Assembly (NCBI RefSeq): GCF_004963255.1
Contig: NZ_SUGA01000037.1
Location: 1 to 57,536 of the forward strand
Source: Mesorhizobium sp.
GTDB lineage: Bacteria > Pseudomonadota > Alphaproteobacteria > Rhizobiales > Rhizobiaceae
Direction of reading: 5' to 3'
Length of the DNA: 57,536 nucleotides
In this document: one piece after another, positions 39,778-48,481 of the stretch
How the letters are laid out: the number at the start of each line of letters is the position of its first letter
Position numbering within the stretch: position 1 is the stretch's first letter
Position numbers and translations under genes: made by a program
The notes under the pieces: generated by a model
Database searches by the model: none
What the model saw: only the letters and a program-made list of their open reading frames with translations
What the model was told of the DNA's origin: nothing

Positions 39778-41859
39778 ATGAACATCGCCGCCCGTGATTC
39801 GTCCTTCGAGACGCCCGCTTATCTTGCCCGGCTGAATGATGAGCAGCGGCTGGCGGTGGTGCATGGCGACGGCAAGGTGGCGGCGCCGCTGCTGGTGATC
39901 GCCGGCGCCGGCTCCGGCAAGACCAACACGCTGGCGCATCGCGTCGCCCATCTCATCGTCAAGGGCGCCGATCCGCGCCGCATCCTGCTGATGACCTTCT
40001 CCCGTCGTGCCGCGGCGGAGATGGCAAAGCGGGTCGAGCGCATTGCCGGCGAGGTGCTGGGGCGCGACGCGGCGATCATCGCCGACGCGCTCGCCTGGGC
40101 CGGCACTTTCCACGGCATCGGCGCAAGGCTCTTGCGCGACTATGCCGAGCAGATCGGGCTCGATCCTGCCTTCACCATCCATGACCGCGAGGATTCGGCC
40201 GACCTGATGAACCTTGCACGGCATGAGCTGGGATTCTCGAAAACCGAAAGCCGTTTTCCGACCAAAGGCACCTGTCTGCAGATCTATTCGCGGGCGGTGA
40301 ACGCGCAGGCGCCACTGGACGAGGTGCTCGGCTCCGCCTTTCCCTGGTGCGCGGCATGGGCGGACCAGCTGAAGGAGCTGTTCGCGGCCTATGTCGAGGC
40401 CAAGCAAGCGCAGAACGTGCTCGATTACGACGACCTGCTGCTCTACTGGGCGCAGATAGCGGCCGAGCCGGAAATCGCCGCTCATCTCGGTTCCCGCTTC
40501 GACCACGTGCTGGTCGACGAGTACCAGGACACCAACCGCCTGCAGGCCTCGATCCTTCTGGCGCTGAAGCCGGACGGCGCCGGCCTGACGGTGGTGGGCG
40601 ACGACGCGCAGTCGATCTATTCCTTCCGTGCCGCCGAAGTGCGCAACATCCTCGACTTCCCAAAGCAGTTCGCGCAAGCAGCGGCGGTCGTCATGCTGGA
40701 GCGCAATTACCGCTCGACCGAGACGATCCTGGCAGCCGCCAACAGGGTGATCGGCGAGGCCAACGAGCGCTTCACCAAGAATCTGTGGACCGAGCGCCGG
40801 TCCTCGCACAGGCCGCAGCTGGTCAGCGTGCGCGACGAGGCCGAGCAGGCGAATTATGTCTGCCAGGCGATCCTGGCCGAACGCGAGGCCGGCACAGCGC
40901 TGAAGGCGCAGGCGGTGCTGTTTCGCACCTCGAGCCACAGCGGGCCGCTGGAGGTGGAGCTGACGCGCCGCAACATCCCCTTCGTCAAGTTCGGCGGACT
41001 GAAATTCCTCGACGCCGCGCATGTCAAGGACATGCTGGCGATGCTGCGCTTCGCCGAGAACCCGCGCGACCGCGTCTCCGGTTTCCGCGTGCTGCAGCTG
41101 ATGCCGGGCATCGGCCCGTCCGCCGCCTCGCAGATCGTGGATGCCATGGCGACATCGCTCGACGAGACGCTCGGCCTTGCCCGCTTCCGGCCGCCGCAGC
41201 GCGCCGCGCAGGATTGGCCGGTGTTCCTCGACATCTATAGCGGCTTACGCGCCGGCGCCAAATGGCCGGCCGATCTGGAACGGATCAGGCTCTGGTACGA
41301 ACCGCATATGGAACGCATCCACGAGGACACGATCACGCGACGCGCTGATCTCCTGCAGCTCGAGCAGATCGCATCGACCTATCCGTCGCGCGAACGCTTC
41401 CTGACCGAGCTGACGCTCGATCCGCCCGACGCCACCAGCGACCAGGCCGGGCCGCCGCATCGCGACGAGGATTACCTCATCCTGTCGACCATCCACTCTG
41501 CCAAGGGCCAGGAGTGGAAGAACGTCTTCGTGCTGAACACGGTCGATGGCTGCATTCCAGCCGATCTGGGAGTCGGCACCAAGGAGGACGTCGAGGAGGA
41601 ACGCCGGCTGCTCTATGTCGCGATGACCAGGGCCAAGGACAGTTTGCATCTGGTGGTGCCGCAGCGCTTTTACCCGCACAACCAGGCGGCGCGCGGCGAC
41701 CGCCATGTCTATGCCTCGCGCACCCGTTTCATCCCGGCCTCGATGCTTCCGGCCTTCGAACAGTCGTCCTGGGCGAGTGCGGCGCTCAAGGACGACCCGC
41801 GCCAGCGGCCAGGCGTCAAGGTCGACCTTGGCGCCCGCATGCGCGGCATGTGGAAATAG
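39778..41859 (+). CDS. UvrD/PcrA-family ATP-dependent DNA helicase
   Basis: 693 residues. SF1A helicase motifs in order: Q motif LNDEQRLAVVH, motif I IAGAGSGKTNTLAHR, Ia MTFSRRAAAEM, II LVDEYQDTN, III VVGDDAQSIYSFR, IV LERNYRST, V STIHSAKGQEWKNVF and VI RRLLYVAMTRAKDSLHLV. It should translocate 3' to 5' and unwind DNA during repair or replication. It is about 100 residues shorter than the widespread alphaproteobacterial UvrD at the 2B and C-terminal parts, so it may be an accessory paralogue. No partner nuclease gene is near. Confidence 0.93.
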   Translation: MNIAARDSSFETPAYLARLNDEQRLAVVHGDGKVAAPLLVIAGAGSGKTNTLAHRVAHLIVKGADPRRILLMTFSRRAAAEMAKRVERIAGEVLGRDAAIIADALAWAGTFHGIGARLLRDYAEQIGLDPAFTIHDREDSADLMNLARHELGFSKTESRFPTKGTCLQIYSRAVNAQAPLDEVLGSAFPWCAAWADQLKELFAAYVEAKQAQNVLDYDDLLLYWAQIAAEPEIAAHLGSRFDHVLVDEYQDTNRLQASILLALKPDGAGLTVVGDDAQSIYSFRAAEVRNILDFPKQFAQAAAVVMLERNYRSTETILAAANRVIGEANERFTKNLWTERRSSHRPQLVSVRDEAEQANYVCQAILAEREAGTALKAQAVLFRTSSHSGPLEVELTRRNIPFVKFGGLKFLDAAHVKDMLAMLRFAENPRDRVSGFRVLQLMPGIGPSAASQIVDAMATSLDETLGLARFRPPQRAAQDWPVFLDIYSGLRAGAKWPADLERIRLWYEPHMERIHEDTITRRADLLQLEQIASTYPSRERFLTELTLDPPDATSDQAGPPHRDEDYLILSTIHSAKGQEWKNVFVLNTVDGCIPADLGVGTKEDVEEERRLLYVAMTRAKDSLHLVVPQRFYPHNQAARGDRHVYASRTRFIPASMLPAFEQSSWASAALKDDPRQRPGVKVDLGARMRGMWK

Positions 41860-42010
41860 GCCGCCTGCCCCCTCCTGCCGATTCACGCGACGGATCAGGT
41901 CCAAGACGGAAAAATCGGCGTGCGCGGAACCTCACGCCGCAATCCGCGTTGTGTGGCGTCCCTCCCCAGACCGGAGGCCGCCGCCTCCGCAGCCAACAGA
42001 CGAGGTCTCA

Positions 42011-42313
42011 ATGCACGACAGGATGTTCTTCACCCCGGTTGCCCTTAGCGTCGGCGCCGGCCACCGGCGCATGATAGCCTCGCTGTTCGACATGCATGAA
42101 TTCCTGACCGAGTTTCCGCCATCGCGGCGGCGGCTGAGCCACGGCGCCGCGGTAAAGGCATGCGAGGCGGCGCGGGCCGGAGAAATCTCCGCCGAGGCGG
42201 CGCGCGACGCGCTGATCACCTTCGCGGTGACGGCCGGCATTCTGTGGCCGTCGGACCAGCCGATCGTCTCGGTGAAGCCGGTCGCGCGCGGCTATGGCGG
42301 TTTTGCCGCCTGA
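42011..42313 (+). CDS. DUF982 family small protein
   Basis: 100 residues. The family pattern is seen as VALSVGAGHRRMIASLFDM, then EFLTEFPPSRRR, a central Ala-rich helix (AAVKACEAARAGEISAEAAR) and FAVTAGIL. DUF982 proteins are restricted mainly to Hyphomicrobiales and occur in many copies; none has a known function. Start chosen at the ATG after GAGGTCTCA. It stands alone between the helicase and a convergent membrane gene. Confidence 0.82.
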   Translation: MHDRMFFTPVALSVGAGHRRMIASLFDMHEFLTEFPPSRRRLSHGAAVKACEAARAGEISAEAARDALITFAVTAGILWPSDQPIVSVKPVARGYGGFAA

Positions 42314-42394
42314 ACTTACGGCAAGACTATCTTCTCAGGCCCGCCGCCTATGAACTGCCCCCGAGTCAGTTCACCGAGAGGCCTTTCCTTACCG

Positions 42395-43207
42395 TTATTC
42401 CGGCTTGCCGGCGGCCGAGGCTTCGGCGATCGGCGCGGCCGGTTCGGCCGCTGCGACGAAAGGATAGACGAGCTGCCGGTGGTAGAGCTGCGGCACAGGC
42501 TCGTCGACACCGTATTTTTTCGGCATCCGCGGCGGCATGAACAAAGTGCCGCCGATCAGGTCGAGAAAGGGCAATTGGCCGGCGAAGTTCTTGTCATAGG
42601 CCTCGCGTTCGTTGGCATGGTGCCAGTGATGGAACTGCGGCGAGGCAATCAGCCATTTCAGCGGCCCGAATTTGATGCGCGTGTTGGAGTGGATGAACAC
42701 CGACTGCCACTGGTAGATCAGCACATAGATGAGAATAGCTTCGGCGGAAAAACCTAACGCGAACAGCGGCAGGAAGGAAGCCGACTTGGTCAGGATCTGG
42801 TCCACCGGGTGCACGCGGTGCGCGGCCAGCCAGTCCATCTCCTCGATCGAGTGGTGGATGGCGTGGAAGCGCCACAGGAACGGCACCGCGTGGAAGGCGC
42901 GATGGGCAAGATAGAAGCCGATGTCGGCGATGATCAGAGCCTCGATCGCCTGCAGCCATACAGGTTGCGACTGGACGGCGGCGGTGAGCACCTCGGGAAC
43001 GAAACGCTGCGCCAGCAGCATCGCCGCGCCAACCACCAATACTATGCCGGCCTTGATGACGATGCCGTTGAAGAGCAGGTAGAAAACATCGTTCAGCCAA
43101 TGCCGGCGCGTCGCCGACTGCTCGCCATGCAGCGGCAGGAGCTGCTCCAGCGGGATGAAGATGAGGGCGATGATCAGCACCGCCTTGAAGTCGATAAGAT
43201 CGAACAC
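42395..43207 (-). CDS. Sterol desaturase/fatty-acid hydroxylase superfamily membrane protein
   Basis: 270 residues, GTG start. The three histidine clusters of the di-iron site are present: LAHRAFHAVP, HAIHHS and FHHWHHAN. Four predicted helices flank them. Enzymes of this family hydroxylate or desaturate lipids in the inner membrane. The C-terminal 20 residues are Ala/Pro-rich. Substrate unknown; hopanoid, ornithine-lipid or carotenoid modification are all possible. Single gene. Confidence 0.88.
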   Translation of the reverse strand: MFDLIDFKAVLIIALIFIPLEQLLPLHGEQSATRRHWLNDVFYLLFNGIVIKAGIVLVVGAAMLLAQRFVPEVLTAAVQSQPVWLQAIEALIIADIGFYLAHRAFHAVPFLWRFHAIHHSIEEMDWLAAHRVHPVDQILTKSASFLPLFALGFSAEAILIYVLIYQWQSVFIHSNTRIKFGPLKWLIASPQFHHWHHANEREAYDKNFAGQLPFLDLIGGTLFMPPRMPKKYGVDEPVPQLYHRQLVYPFVAAAEPAAPIAEASAAGKPE

Positions 43208-43393
43208 GGTCGCTCGCGGATCGGCAGAGGTCAGCCGCCGACACTAGCCGCCAAAGGATAAACGGACCGTTGATGGCGCCAAGGGACGCCTAAAGCGCGT
43301 CGCGATCTTTCAGATTCGCTCCATGCGCTTTAGGTTTTTGATTTTACGCATGTCTTTATCCCGATACCGGTTCCCACTTTCGGGAGACATGCT
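43208..43393. other. Intergenic region with repeat elements
   Basis: No gene seen. Besides the 45-base palindrome at 43348, it contains a CTAAAGCGCGTCGC ... GCGCTTTAGG inverted repeat (about 43290-43334) that is common near such elements in rhizobia. Confidence 0.6.
43348..43392. repeat. 45-base palindromic repeat (copy 2)
   Basis: Same as the element at 34607-34651 with a single A-to-T type difference in the CCCGATACCGG centre. It ends two bases before the diguanylate cyclase stop codon, on the side where its transcript would end, so it may act as a terminator or mRNA stabiliser. Confidence 0.85.
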
Positions 43394-44179
43394 TTAGTGC
43401 ATGGTGCCGCCGGCATTGCCAGCCGTCCCGCTGCGCTGGCTCTCGAAGCTCACCTGGTCGCGGCCATTGGACTTCGCCTTGTAAAGATGACGGTCGGCGA
43501 CCTGGAACATGTCGTGGTAGGTGGTGGGGCCGCTGAAGGCGATGCCGCCGATGCTCACGGAAAGCGGCCAGGGCCGCCCGTCGGGGGCAAACTCGGCCTC
43601 GCGGATGCGGCGCCTGATGGATTCGGCGACCAGGAAGGAGCGTGTGGCATCGGCGCCGGGCAGGAAGACCGCGAACTCCTCGCCGCCGATGCGTCCGACG
43701 ATGTCGGCGCCGTGCAGCTGGCCCTTGATCGTCGCGGCGATCAACCTCAGGGCCTGGTCGCCGCAGTCATGGCCCAGCCGGTCATTGATCGACTTGAAAT
43801 GGTCGGCATCGACGATCAGCAGCGCGCCGGCGTCGGCCACCGTCTGGTCGCGCGCCTGGTCGAGATAGGCCTCGACGAGCATCGAGAAGGCGCCGCGGTT
43901 GAATACCGCTGTCAGGCTGTCGGTCGCGGCGATGACGCTGAGCTCCTTTTGCGTGATCGCCAGCTGGCGCATCTTCCACATCAGGAAAAACAGAAAGGAG
44001 CCGCCGAGGACAAGCGGCAAGAAAAGGTCCGTGAGCTGCGCCCACAGCAGCGCCTGCGGCGACAGCGAGGGAAAATTGAAGGAATCGACGAAGAAGGCGA
44101 CGGCAATGAAAAAGGCCGTGCCGGCGGCGGTGACCACCACGACCCTGCCCCAGCTTGTCGGGGACAAATCGATGCGCAT
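43394..44179 (-). CDS. Membrane-bound diguanylate cyclase (GGDEF)
   Basis: 261 residues. Two membrane helices (about 12-31 and 50-68) are followed by a GGDEF domain starting ATDSLTAVFNRGAFSML. The active-site signature is GGEEF (165-169), with VDADHFKSINDRLGHDCGD supplying the metal-binding Asp. The inhibitory I-site RxxD is absent (HGAD at that place), so product inhibition is not expected. It makes cyclic di-GMP at the membrane. No sensory domain is obvious beyond the helices. Confidence 0.93.
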   Translation of the reverse strand: MRIDLSPTSWGRVVVVTAAGTAFFIAVAFFVDSFNFPSLSPQALLWAQLTDLFLPLVLGGSFLFFLMWKMRQLAITQKELSVIAATDSLTAVFNRGAFSMLVEAYLDQARDQTVADAGALLIVDADHFKSINDRLGHDCGDQALRLIAATIKGQLHGADIVGRIGGEEFAVFLPGADATRSFLVAESIRRRIREAEFAPDGRPWPLSVSIGGIAFSGPTTYHDMFQVADRHLYKAKSNGRDQVSFESQRSGTAGNAGGTMH

Positions 44180-44443
44180 GCCGTTGCTCCCACTGCTACC
44201 GGCCTATTGTGGAGCGCGAGCGCAAAGGAAGTCCTAACATATTAGCTTCAATGCAAGTGTGGTTAACAGGCCGTCGGGACCTCCCGTGGCGGCAGGCAAG
44301 CAGAAAGCCCGCCGCCAAAGGCAGCAGGCTTTCCGACTGGCCGGAGGTTCTCGTCAACGCACCGCCAGCCATGGCGGCGGTCGGTTGGGAGATGCCGCAG
44401 AGCCTCACGGCCGGTCCGGCGTTGCGGCTACCACTCGAACGCG

Positions 44444-45016
44444 TCAACGGCGTGCGATCATCAGGCAGAGCGCCCTGAGATCGCTGTCATAGGTGTTTTG
44501 GCTCGAAAGCACGTCGGCGCAGCGCTTCTTCATGCGCGCAAGTTGGGTGCCCGACATCTGCGCAACAGCGGCCGAAGGCTCCGGTCCGAGGGCGCCGGGA
44601 GTTCCCGTAGCGGAGGGCGCCGCGCCGAGGCCAACCCCTACGCCGACATTGGCGCTATTGCCGACGCTGGCATCGATATTAGCGTTGACGCCGTTGCCGA
44701 CATTGGCGCCGACGCCGGCATTGATGCCCTGCGAGCCACCGACCGAAGCCGTGGCCCCTGCGTCGATGCCGCCCGAACCGCCAACAGATGCGCCCGCGCC
44801 GGCGTTCACGCCGTTCGTGCCGCCAACCGAAGCGCCAAGCCCGGCATTGACACCGCTGCCATCGCCGACAGAGGCGCCGGCACCAGCGTTGACGCCTCCG
44901 GACCCGCCGATCGATGCTCCAACGCCAAGGCTTGCAGCATTCGCAGGCATGGCCAGAACGGCGACCATCGTGCCAAGAGTCAGAGCCGCGGCGGCTTGTT
45001 TAACGATATTGCGCAT
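44444..45016 (-). CDS. Secreted Gly/Asn/Ala-rich repeat protein
   Basis: 190 residues. A signal peptide (about 1-28, ending ANA) leads into seven tandem 14-residue repeats of the type GASVGGSGGVNAGA (about 30-130), then a Pro/Ala linker and a conserved-looking C-terminal helix domain (QMSGTQLARMKKRCADVL and LRALCLMIARR with two Cys). The regular Gly/Asn/Val pattern is compatible with a beta-solenoid or an extended surface protein. The C-terminal domain resembles those of other rhizobial exported repeat proteins. Function unknown. An AT-rich interval of 295 bases lies upstream. Confidence 0.75.
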   Translation of the reverse strand: MRNIVKQAAAALTLGTMVAVLAMPANAASLGVGASIGGSGGVNAGAGASVGDGSGVNAGLGASVGGTNGVNAGAGASVGGSGGIDAGATASVGGSQGINAGVGANVGNGVNANIDASVGNSANVGVGVGLGAAPSATGTPGALGPEPSAAVAQMSGTQLARMKKRCADVLSSQNTYDSDLRALCLMIARR

Positions 45017-45311
45017 GACACTCTCCTTTTCACAGACAGCACATCAGCACTTACGCATACAAGCATCGCCTGCATGCAGTGCAGAATACACGGATGAGTT
45101 ACGCGCGAAGTTTCGTGTGGTTTCGCAGGCGCCTTTGCATGAATATATTGTAGTTTTCTATTTCTTTCTTCCGCCTGCCAAAATGTATTAGATTTTTCTT
45201 AAACTTATAAGATCTCATTAAACGAGCGGTGAAATCGGCCGCGCGTGGACAGTGCCGCCGACTAGATGTTTGACGGAATTGCCGGATCAAAGTTCTTGTA
45301 TCCAACAAGCC
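45017..45311. other. AT-rich intergenic interval
   Basis: No gene seen. The stretch 45135-45220 is unusually AT-rich for this genome (for example GATTTTTCTTAAACTTATAA) and likely carries the promoter of the repeat protein. A near-CtrA pattern TTAG-N7-TTAA occurs at about 45188. Confidence 0.5.
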
Positions 45312-45827
45312 TCAAGCGTAGGCGCGGCCTTCCTCGGAGCGCTGGAACAGCGCCAGATCGAGCGGCACCGCGGGGCGACCTAGCACTGTAAGCACCATGT
45401 GCGCCTGACCGCGATGATGGGTCTGGTGGTTGAAGAAATGGCTGAGCGCGGGCGCCACGCGTTGCGAGACAGTTCGCATGTCGGAGAGGGTCATATAGGA
45501 GAAGCGGCCGGCGAGCGCCTTTTCGCTCATGCCGCCGACCCAGTCGATGATCCGCTTGTCCTCCGCCTCGCGCGCGCTGTGCAAGGGTGGCAGCGCCTTG
45601 TAAAGAATGGCGTCAAGGGAAGACGGCGCCTGTCCCTCACCGGTGAAACGCTTCATCCAGATTCGATCAGCGGTCAGGATATGGTTGAGCGTTCTCATCA
45701 TCGAGCCGAAGAAGGCGCCGGTGTCGCGGTTGAATTCCTCGTCGCTGAGATGGGCCGCGGCATCGTAGAGACGCTGGTTGGCCCATTGATTATAGGCCGC
45801 AAACATCATGAAATGCTGTTTCATCAT
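45312..45827 (-). CDS. DinB/YfiT-like metal-binding protein
   Basis: 171 residues from the ATG at 45827. The four-helix bundle and His triad of DinB proteins are seen as MRTLNHILTADRIWMKRF, LSHFFNHQTHHRGQAHMVL and the N-terminal FAAYNQWANQRLYDAA. Proteins of this family bind a divalent metal; some are thiol-dependent transferases or are DNA-damage-induced. It is divergent from the GST gene with 55 bases between the starts. Confidence 0.88.
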   Translation of the reverse strand: MMKQHFMMFAAYNQWANQRLYDAAAHLSDEEFNRDTGAFFGSMMRTLNHILTADRIWMKRFTGEGQAPSSLDAILYKALPPLHSAREAEDKRIIDWVGGMSEKALAGRFSYMTLSDMRTVSQRVAPALSHFFNHQTHHRGQAHMVLTVLGRPAVPLDLALFQRSEEGRAYA

Positions 45828-45882
45828 CCACCGGTTCGCAACGAATCCTGGCTCTACGTAACCCGCAGCAACGGACGCGCCA

Positions 45883-46575
45883 ATGACCATTCTTCTCTAT
45901 GACCTCGTCGGCCACGACGCCGAACGCCCGTTCAGCCCGCATTGCTGGAAGACGAAGATGGCGCTGGCCCACAAGGGACTGACCGCGACCCAGGTGCCGA
46001 CGCGCTTCCTCGAAGTGCCCAAGGTGGAAGGCGGCTTGTCGAAGACGGTGCCCGTGATCCGCGACGGCGAGCGCGTGGTGGCCGATTCCTTCGCCATCGC
46101 GCTCTATCTCGACGAAGCCTACCCGGATCGGCCTACCCTGTTTGCCGGCGAAGGCGGCAAGGCGCTGGCGCGCTTCATCGAGCGCTGGTCGCAATTCACC
46201 ATCCATCCCTACGTCGCGACGGTGGCGCTGACCGATCTGCATGACATGCAGGACGAGCCCAACGCCGCCTATTTCCGCGAAAGCCGCGAGCAGCGCTACG
46301 GCAAGCGCCTGGAAGAGGTCGTGGCGAAACGCGATGCCGGGCTCGCGGCCTTCCGCGCCGCGCTGGAGCCGCTGCGCTCGATGCTCACCTACCAGCCCTT
46401 CATCGGCGGCGAGGCGCCGCTGTTTGCCGATTACATCGTGTTCGGGGCGCTGCAATGGGGGCGCATTGCCTCGCCTTTCCAGTTGCTCGACGACGGCGAC
46501 AGCATCGCCCGCTGGTTCGAGCGCTGCCTCGACCTGCATGGCGGGATCGGACGGCAGGTCGCGGCGGCGGCGTGA
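45883..46575 (+). CDS. Glutathione S-transferase family protein
   Basis: 230 residues. The thioredoxin-fold N-domain begins ILLYDLVGHDAERPFSPHCW (active-site Ser/Cys region) with the glutathione-binding VPVIRDGERVVADSFAIALY. The all-helical C-domain follows from about residue 95. The SPHCWKTKMAL segment resembles LigE/LigF-like etherases and related rhizobial GSTs. Substrate unknown. It overlaps the next gene by four bases (GTGA). Confidence 0.9.
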   Translation: MTILLYDLVGHDAERPFSPHCWKTKMALAHKGLTATQVPTRFLEVPKVEGGLSKTVPVIRDGERVVADSFAIALYLDEAYPDRPTLFAGEGGKALARFIERWSQFTIHPYVATVALTDLHDMQDEPNAAYFRESREQRYGKRLEEVVAKRDAGLAAFRAALEPLRSMLTYQPFIGGEAPLFADYIVFGALQWGRIASPFQLLDDGDSIARWFERCLDLHGGIGRQVAAAA

Positions 46576-46889
46576 CGGCCATCGGAATTGCCATGCTGCG
46601 TTATGAGATGCAGGGCGAGATCTGGGTCTACCCCGGCAAGGGCGGCTGGCATTTCATCACGCTGCCAACGGATGTCGCGGCGCGGATCAGGGCAGCCATG
46701 GCGGGGCTGGCGCGCCCCTGGGGCTCGCTTGGCGTGACGGCTGTCATCGGCAAAACAAAATGGACCACGTCGCTTTTCCCCGACAAGACGACCGGCAGCC
46801 TGCTGTTGCCGGTCAAGGCATCGGTGCGGCAGGCTGAGAGGCTGAAGGCCGGCGACGCGCCGATCGTGTCCATTGAGATCGCGCTTTAA
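46572..46889 (+). CDS. DUF1905 family protein
   Basis: 105 residues from the GTG that overlaps the GST stop; an ATG at 46593 is the alternative. A small beta-barrel pattern is seen as GEIWVYPGKGGWHFITLP, WGSLGVTAVIGKTKWTTSLF, YLLPVKA-like (LLLPVKASVRQAERL) and ending VSIEIAL. DUF1905 is a YdeI-associated domain of unknown function. Its stop codon shares two bases with that of the convergent gene, so neither can have a terminator between them. Confidence 0.82.
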   Translation: MTAIGIAMLRYEMQGEIWVYPGKGGWHFITLPTDVAARIRAAMAGLARPWGSLGVTAVIGKTKWTTSLFPDKTTGSLLLPVKASVRQAERLKAGDAPIVSIEIAL

Positions 46890-47107
46890 TTCCGCTTGAG
46901 CGCGTCCTTGTCGATCAGCTTGACACAGATCGGATCGCCTTCACCCATGCGCGTACATTGCCATTCCGGGCCGAAGCCGAAATTGTGATCCGGCGCCGGC
47001 AGAGCCAGCAGGAAGAAGGCGATCACGGCGCATATGAGCGCCATGAAGACGATACCCACAATGGCGCCGCGTCTGAGATAAGGCCAGTTGAGATAAGGCC
47101 AGTTCAT
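46886..47107 (-). CDS. Small single-helix membrane protein with NWPYL repeat
   Basis: 73 residues from the ATG at 47107 (GGAG nine bases upstream); 47155 is a longer option. One helix (GAIVGIVFMALICAVIAFFL) and a short C-terminal part with two Cys (QCTRMGEGDPICVK). A 15-base tandem duplication doubles NWPYL just before the helix. The stop codon overlaps that of the DUF1905 gene. Function unknown. Confidence 0.6.
   Translation of the reverse strand: MNWPYLNWPYLRRGAIVGIVFMALICAVIAFFLLALPAPDHNFGFGPEWQCTRMGEGDPICVKLIDKDALKRN
47075..47104. repeat. 15-bp tandem duplication
   Basis: The unit GAGATAAGGCCAGTT occurs twice in a row and encodes the doubled NWPYL near the start of the small membrane protein. 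It is perfect, so probably recent. Confidence 0.85.
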
Positions 47108-47285
47108 CGCGTCCGGCTCCGCCGCCGCAACGCCCCGGATTTCCGTGCGAAGCATGTTCGCAGCCGTCTAATTATCCCGCAAAGCGGCCGCCTTGACCAG
47201 AAGCCGCCTCCCCTTGGCAAGCCGCCGGGCGGCTTGTATAGAGCCCGCCACTCCAATTTCCATTCCCAAGAACAAGGACGACCCT

Positions 47286-47708
47286 ATGGCGATCGAACGC
47301 ACCTTCTCCATGATCAAGCCGGACGCGACTAGGCGCAACCTGACGGGCGCCATCACCAAAATGCTGGAAGACGCTGGCCTTCGCGTCGTCGCATCGCGCC
47401 GCGTGTGGATGAGCCGCCGCGAGGCCGAAGGTTTCTACGCCGTCCACAAGGATCGCCCGTTCTTCGGCGAGCTGGTGGAATTCATGTCGTCGGCGCCCAC
47501 CATCGTGCAGGTGCTGGAAGGCGAGAACGCCATCGCCCGGAATCGCGAAGTGATGGGCGCAACCAACCCGGCCAACGCCGCCGAGGGCACCATTCGCAAG
47601 GTGCATGCGCTGTCGATCGGCGAGAATTCGGTGCATGGCTCGGACGCGCCGGAAACCGCCGCGCAGGAGATCAAGTACTGGTTCTCGGACACCGAGATCG
47701 TCGGCTGA
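47286..47708 (+). CDS. ndk: Nucleoside diphosphate kinase
   Basis: 140 residues. It begins MAIERTFSMIKPDATRRNL, contains the fold segments FYAVHKDRPFFGELVEFM and MGATNPANAAEGTIRK, and has the phospho-accepting His117 in IGENSVHGSDAPETA. It balances nucleoside triphosphate pools. Length and all active-site residues are normal. An AAGGACG ribosome site precedes the ATG. A hairpin at 47772 follows. Confidence 0.97.
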   Translation: MAIERTFSMIKPDATRRNLTGAITKMLEDAGLRVVASRRVWMSRREAEGFYAVHKDRPFFGELVEFMSSAPTIVQVLEGENAIARNREVMGATNPANAAEGTIRKVHALSIGENSVHGSDAPETAAQEIKYWFSDTEIVG

Positions 47709-47771
47709 TCTATCTGACACGATCCCGAACGGAAAACCGCTTCGTGGAATCGCTCTGAAATCTGCCGAAAA

Positions 47772-47800
47772 CAAAGGCGGCCCTTTGGGCTGCCCTTTTA
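47772..47800 (+). terminator. Probable ndk terminator
   Basis: AAAGG and GCCC pair with GGGC and CCTTT across a TTT loop with a small internal loop, followed by TTTTAAC. It lies about 65 bases after ndk. A copy of part of a rhizobial repeat (CGGAAAACCGCTTC) lies between at 47722-47758. Confidence 0.55.
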
Positions 47801-47914
47801 ACATGGGTAAATGCGCCGTGGGCAGATCAACCTATGGTAGCCAGCTCTAGCGATAGAGGGTTCACCCGCCCCCGCGAACCTCTGTCGCGCTTCCGTACCA
47901 CAACGGAGGACGCG

Positions 47915-48121
47915 ATGATTGGTCCCCATATTTCCAAGAGCGGCGTTGCCTATCCGGACGATCTTGTCCTGCTGAAGCGCATTTACGATCAGGTCTGCGA
48001 GGAGCGCGGTATTGCCCGCGGCAGTTCGGAGGCATCGGACCTGGCGATCGAGGCCATGAACCTCTTTTCCGCCGGTATCTTCGACGAAGGAACGATCGGA
48101 AGACGTCTGCGCGGCGGCTAA
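47915..48121 (+). CDS. Small hypothetical protein
   Basis: 68 residues with GGAGG eight bases before the ATG. It is helical and acidic, with LVLLKRIYDQVCEERGIARG, then SEASDLAIEAMNLFSAGIFD and EGTIGRRLRGG at the end. No signal peptide or membrane segment. Similar short proteins are widespread in rhizobia without a known role. It ends 15 bases before the convergent DUF190 stop. Confidence 0.72.
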   Translation: MIGPHISKSGVAYPDDLVLLKRIYDQVCEERGIARGSSEASDLAIEAMNLFSAGIFDEGTIGRRLRGG

Positions 48122-48136
48122 TCGAGGGTCCCAGGA

Positions 48137-48481
48137 TCAGTCCGCGTCGCCGTAGCGGACGACCTCGACCTTCTCCCTGGTGATCAGGCAGCTCTTCTCA
48201 CTCGTCAGCGCCTTGATCACAGGGATCAGCGCATCGATTTTCTCCGGCGCATCGACGATCTCGACGACGATGGGCAGATCCTGCGACAGGCGCAGGATCT
48301 TGGCGGTGTGGAGCACGCTGGAGCGGCCGAAGCCCAGCGGCCCGCGCAGCACCGTGGCGCCGGCCATGCCGGTTTCGCGCGCCTTGATGACGATCGCCTC
48401 GTGCAGCGGCTTGCCGTCGGCCGCCCTGTCGTCCTCGCCGAAGAAGATCCTGAGCAGCGCGCATTGCGCGGGAAGTTCCAT
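48137..48481 (-). CDS. DUF190 PII-like protein of the fluoride-resistance locus
   Basis: 114 residues. The PII-like fold is indicated by AQCALLRIFFGEDDRAADGK, LHEAIVIKARETGMAGATVL, GPLGFGRSS and the final beta strand LITREKVEVVRYG. DUF190 genes are frequently next to crcB and are thought to take part in fluoride homeostasis, possibly by binding a nucleotide. It is the last gene of the minus-strand crcB cluster, 110 bases downstream of the second crcB, with a repeat element in between that may reduce its transcription. Confidence 0.88.
   Translation of the reverse strand: MELPAQCALLRIFFGEDDRAADGKPLHEAIVIKARETGMAGATVLRGPLGFGRSSVLHTAKILRLSQDLPIVVEIVDAPEKIDALIPVIKALTSEKSCLITREKVEVVRYGDAD

Noticed and set aside
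39589..41022. Minus-strand open frame (477 codons)
   Set aside because: Antisense to the UvrD-family helicase and the repeat before it; no motif.
45099..45308. Minus-strand ORF in the AT-rich interval
   Set aside because: No ribosome site and unusual composition; the interval looks like promoter DNA.
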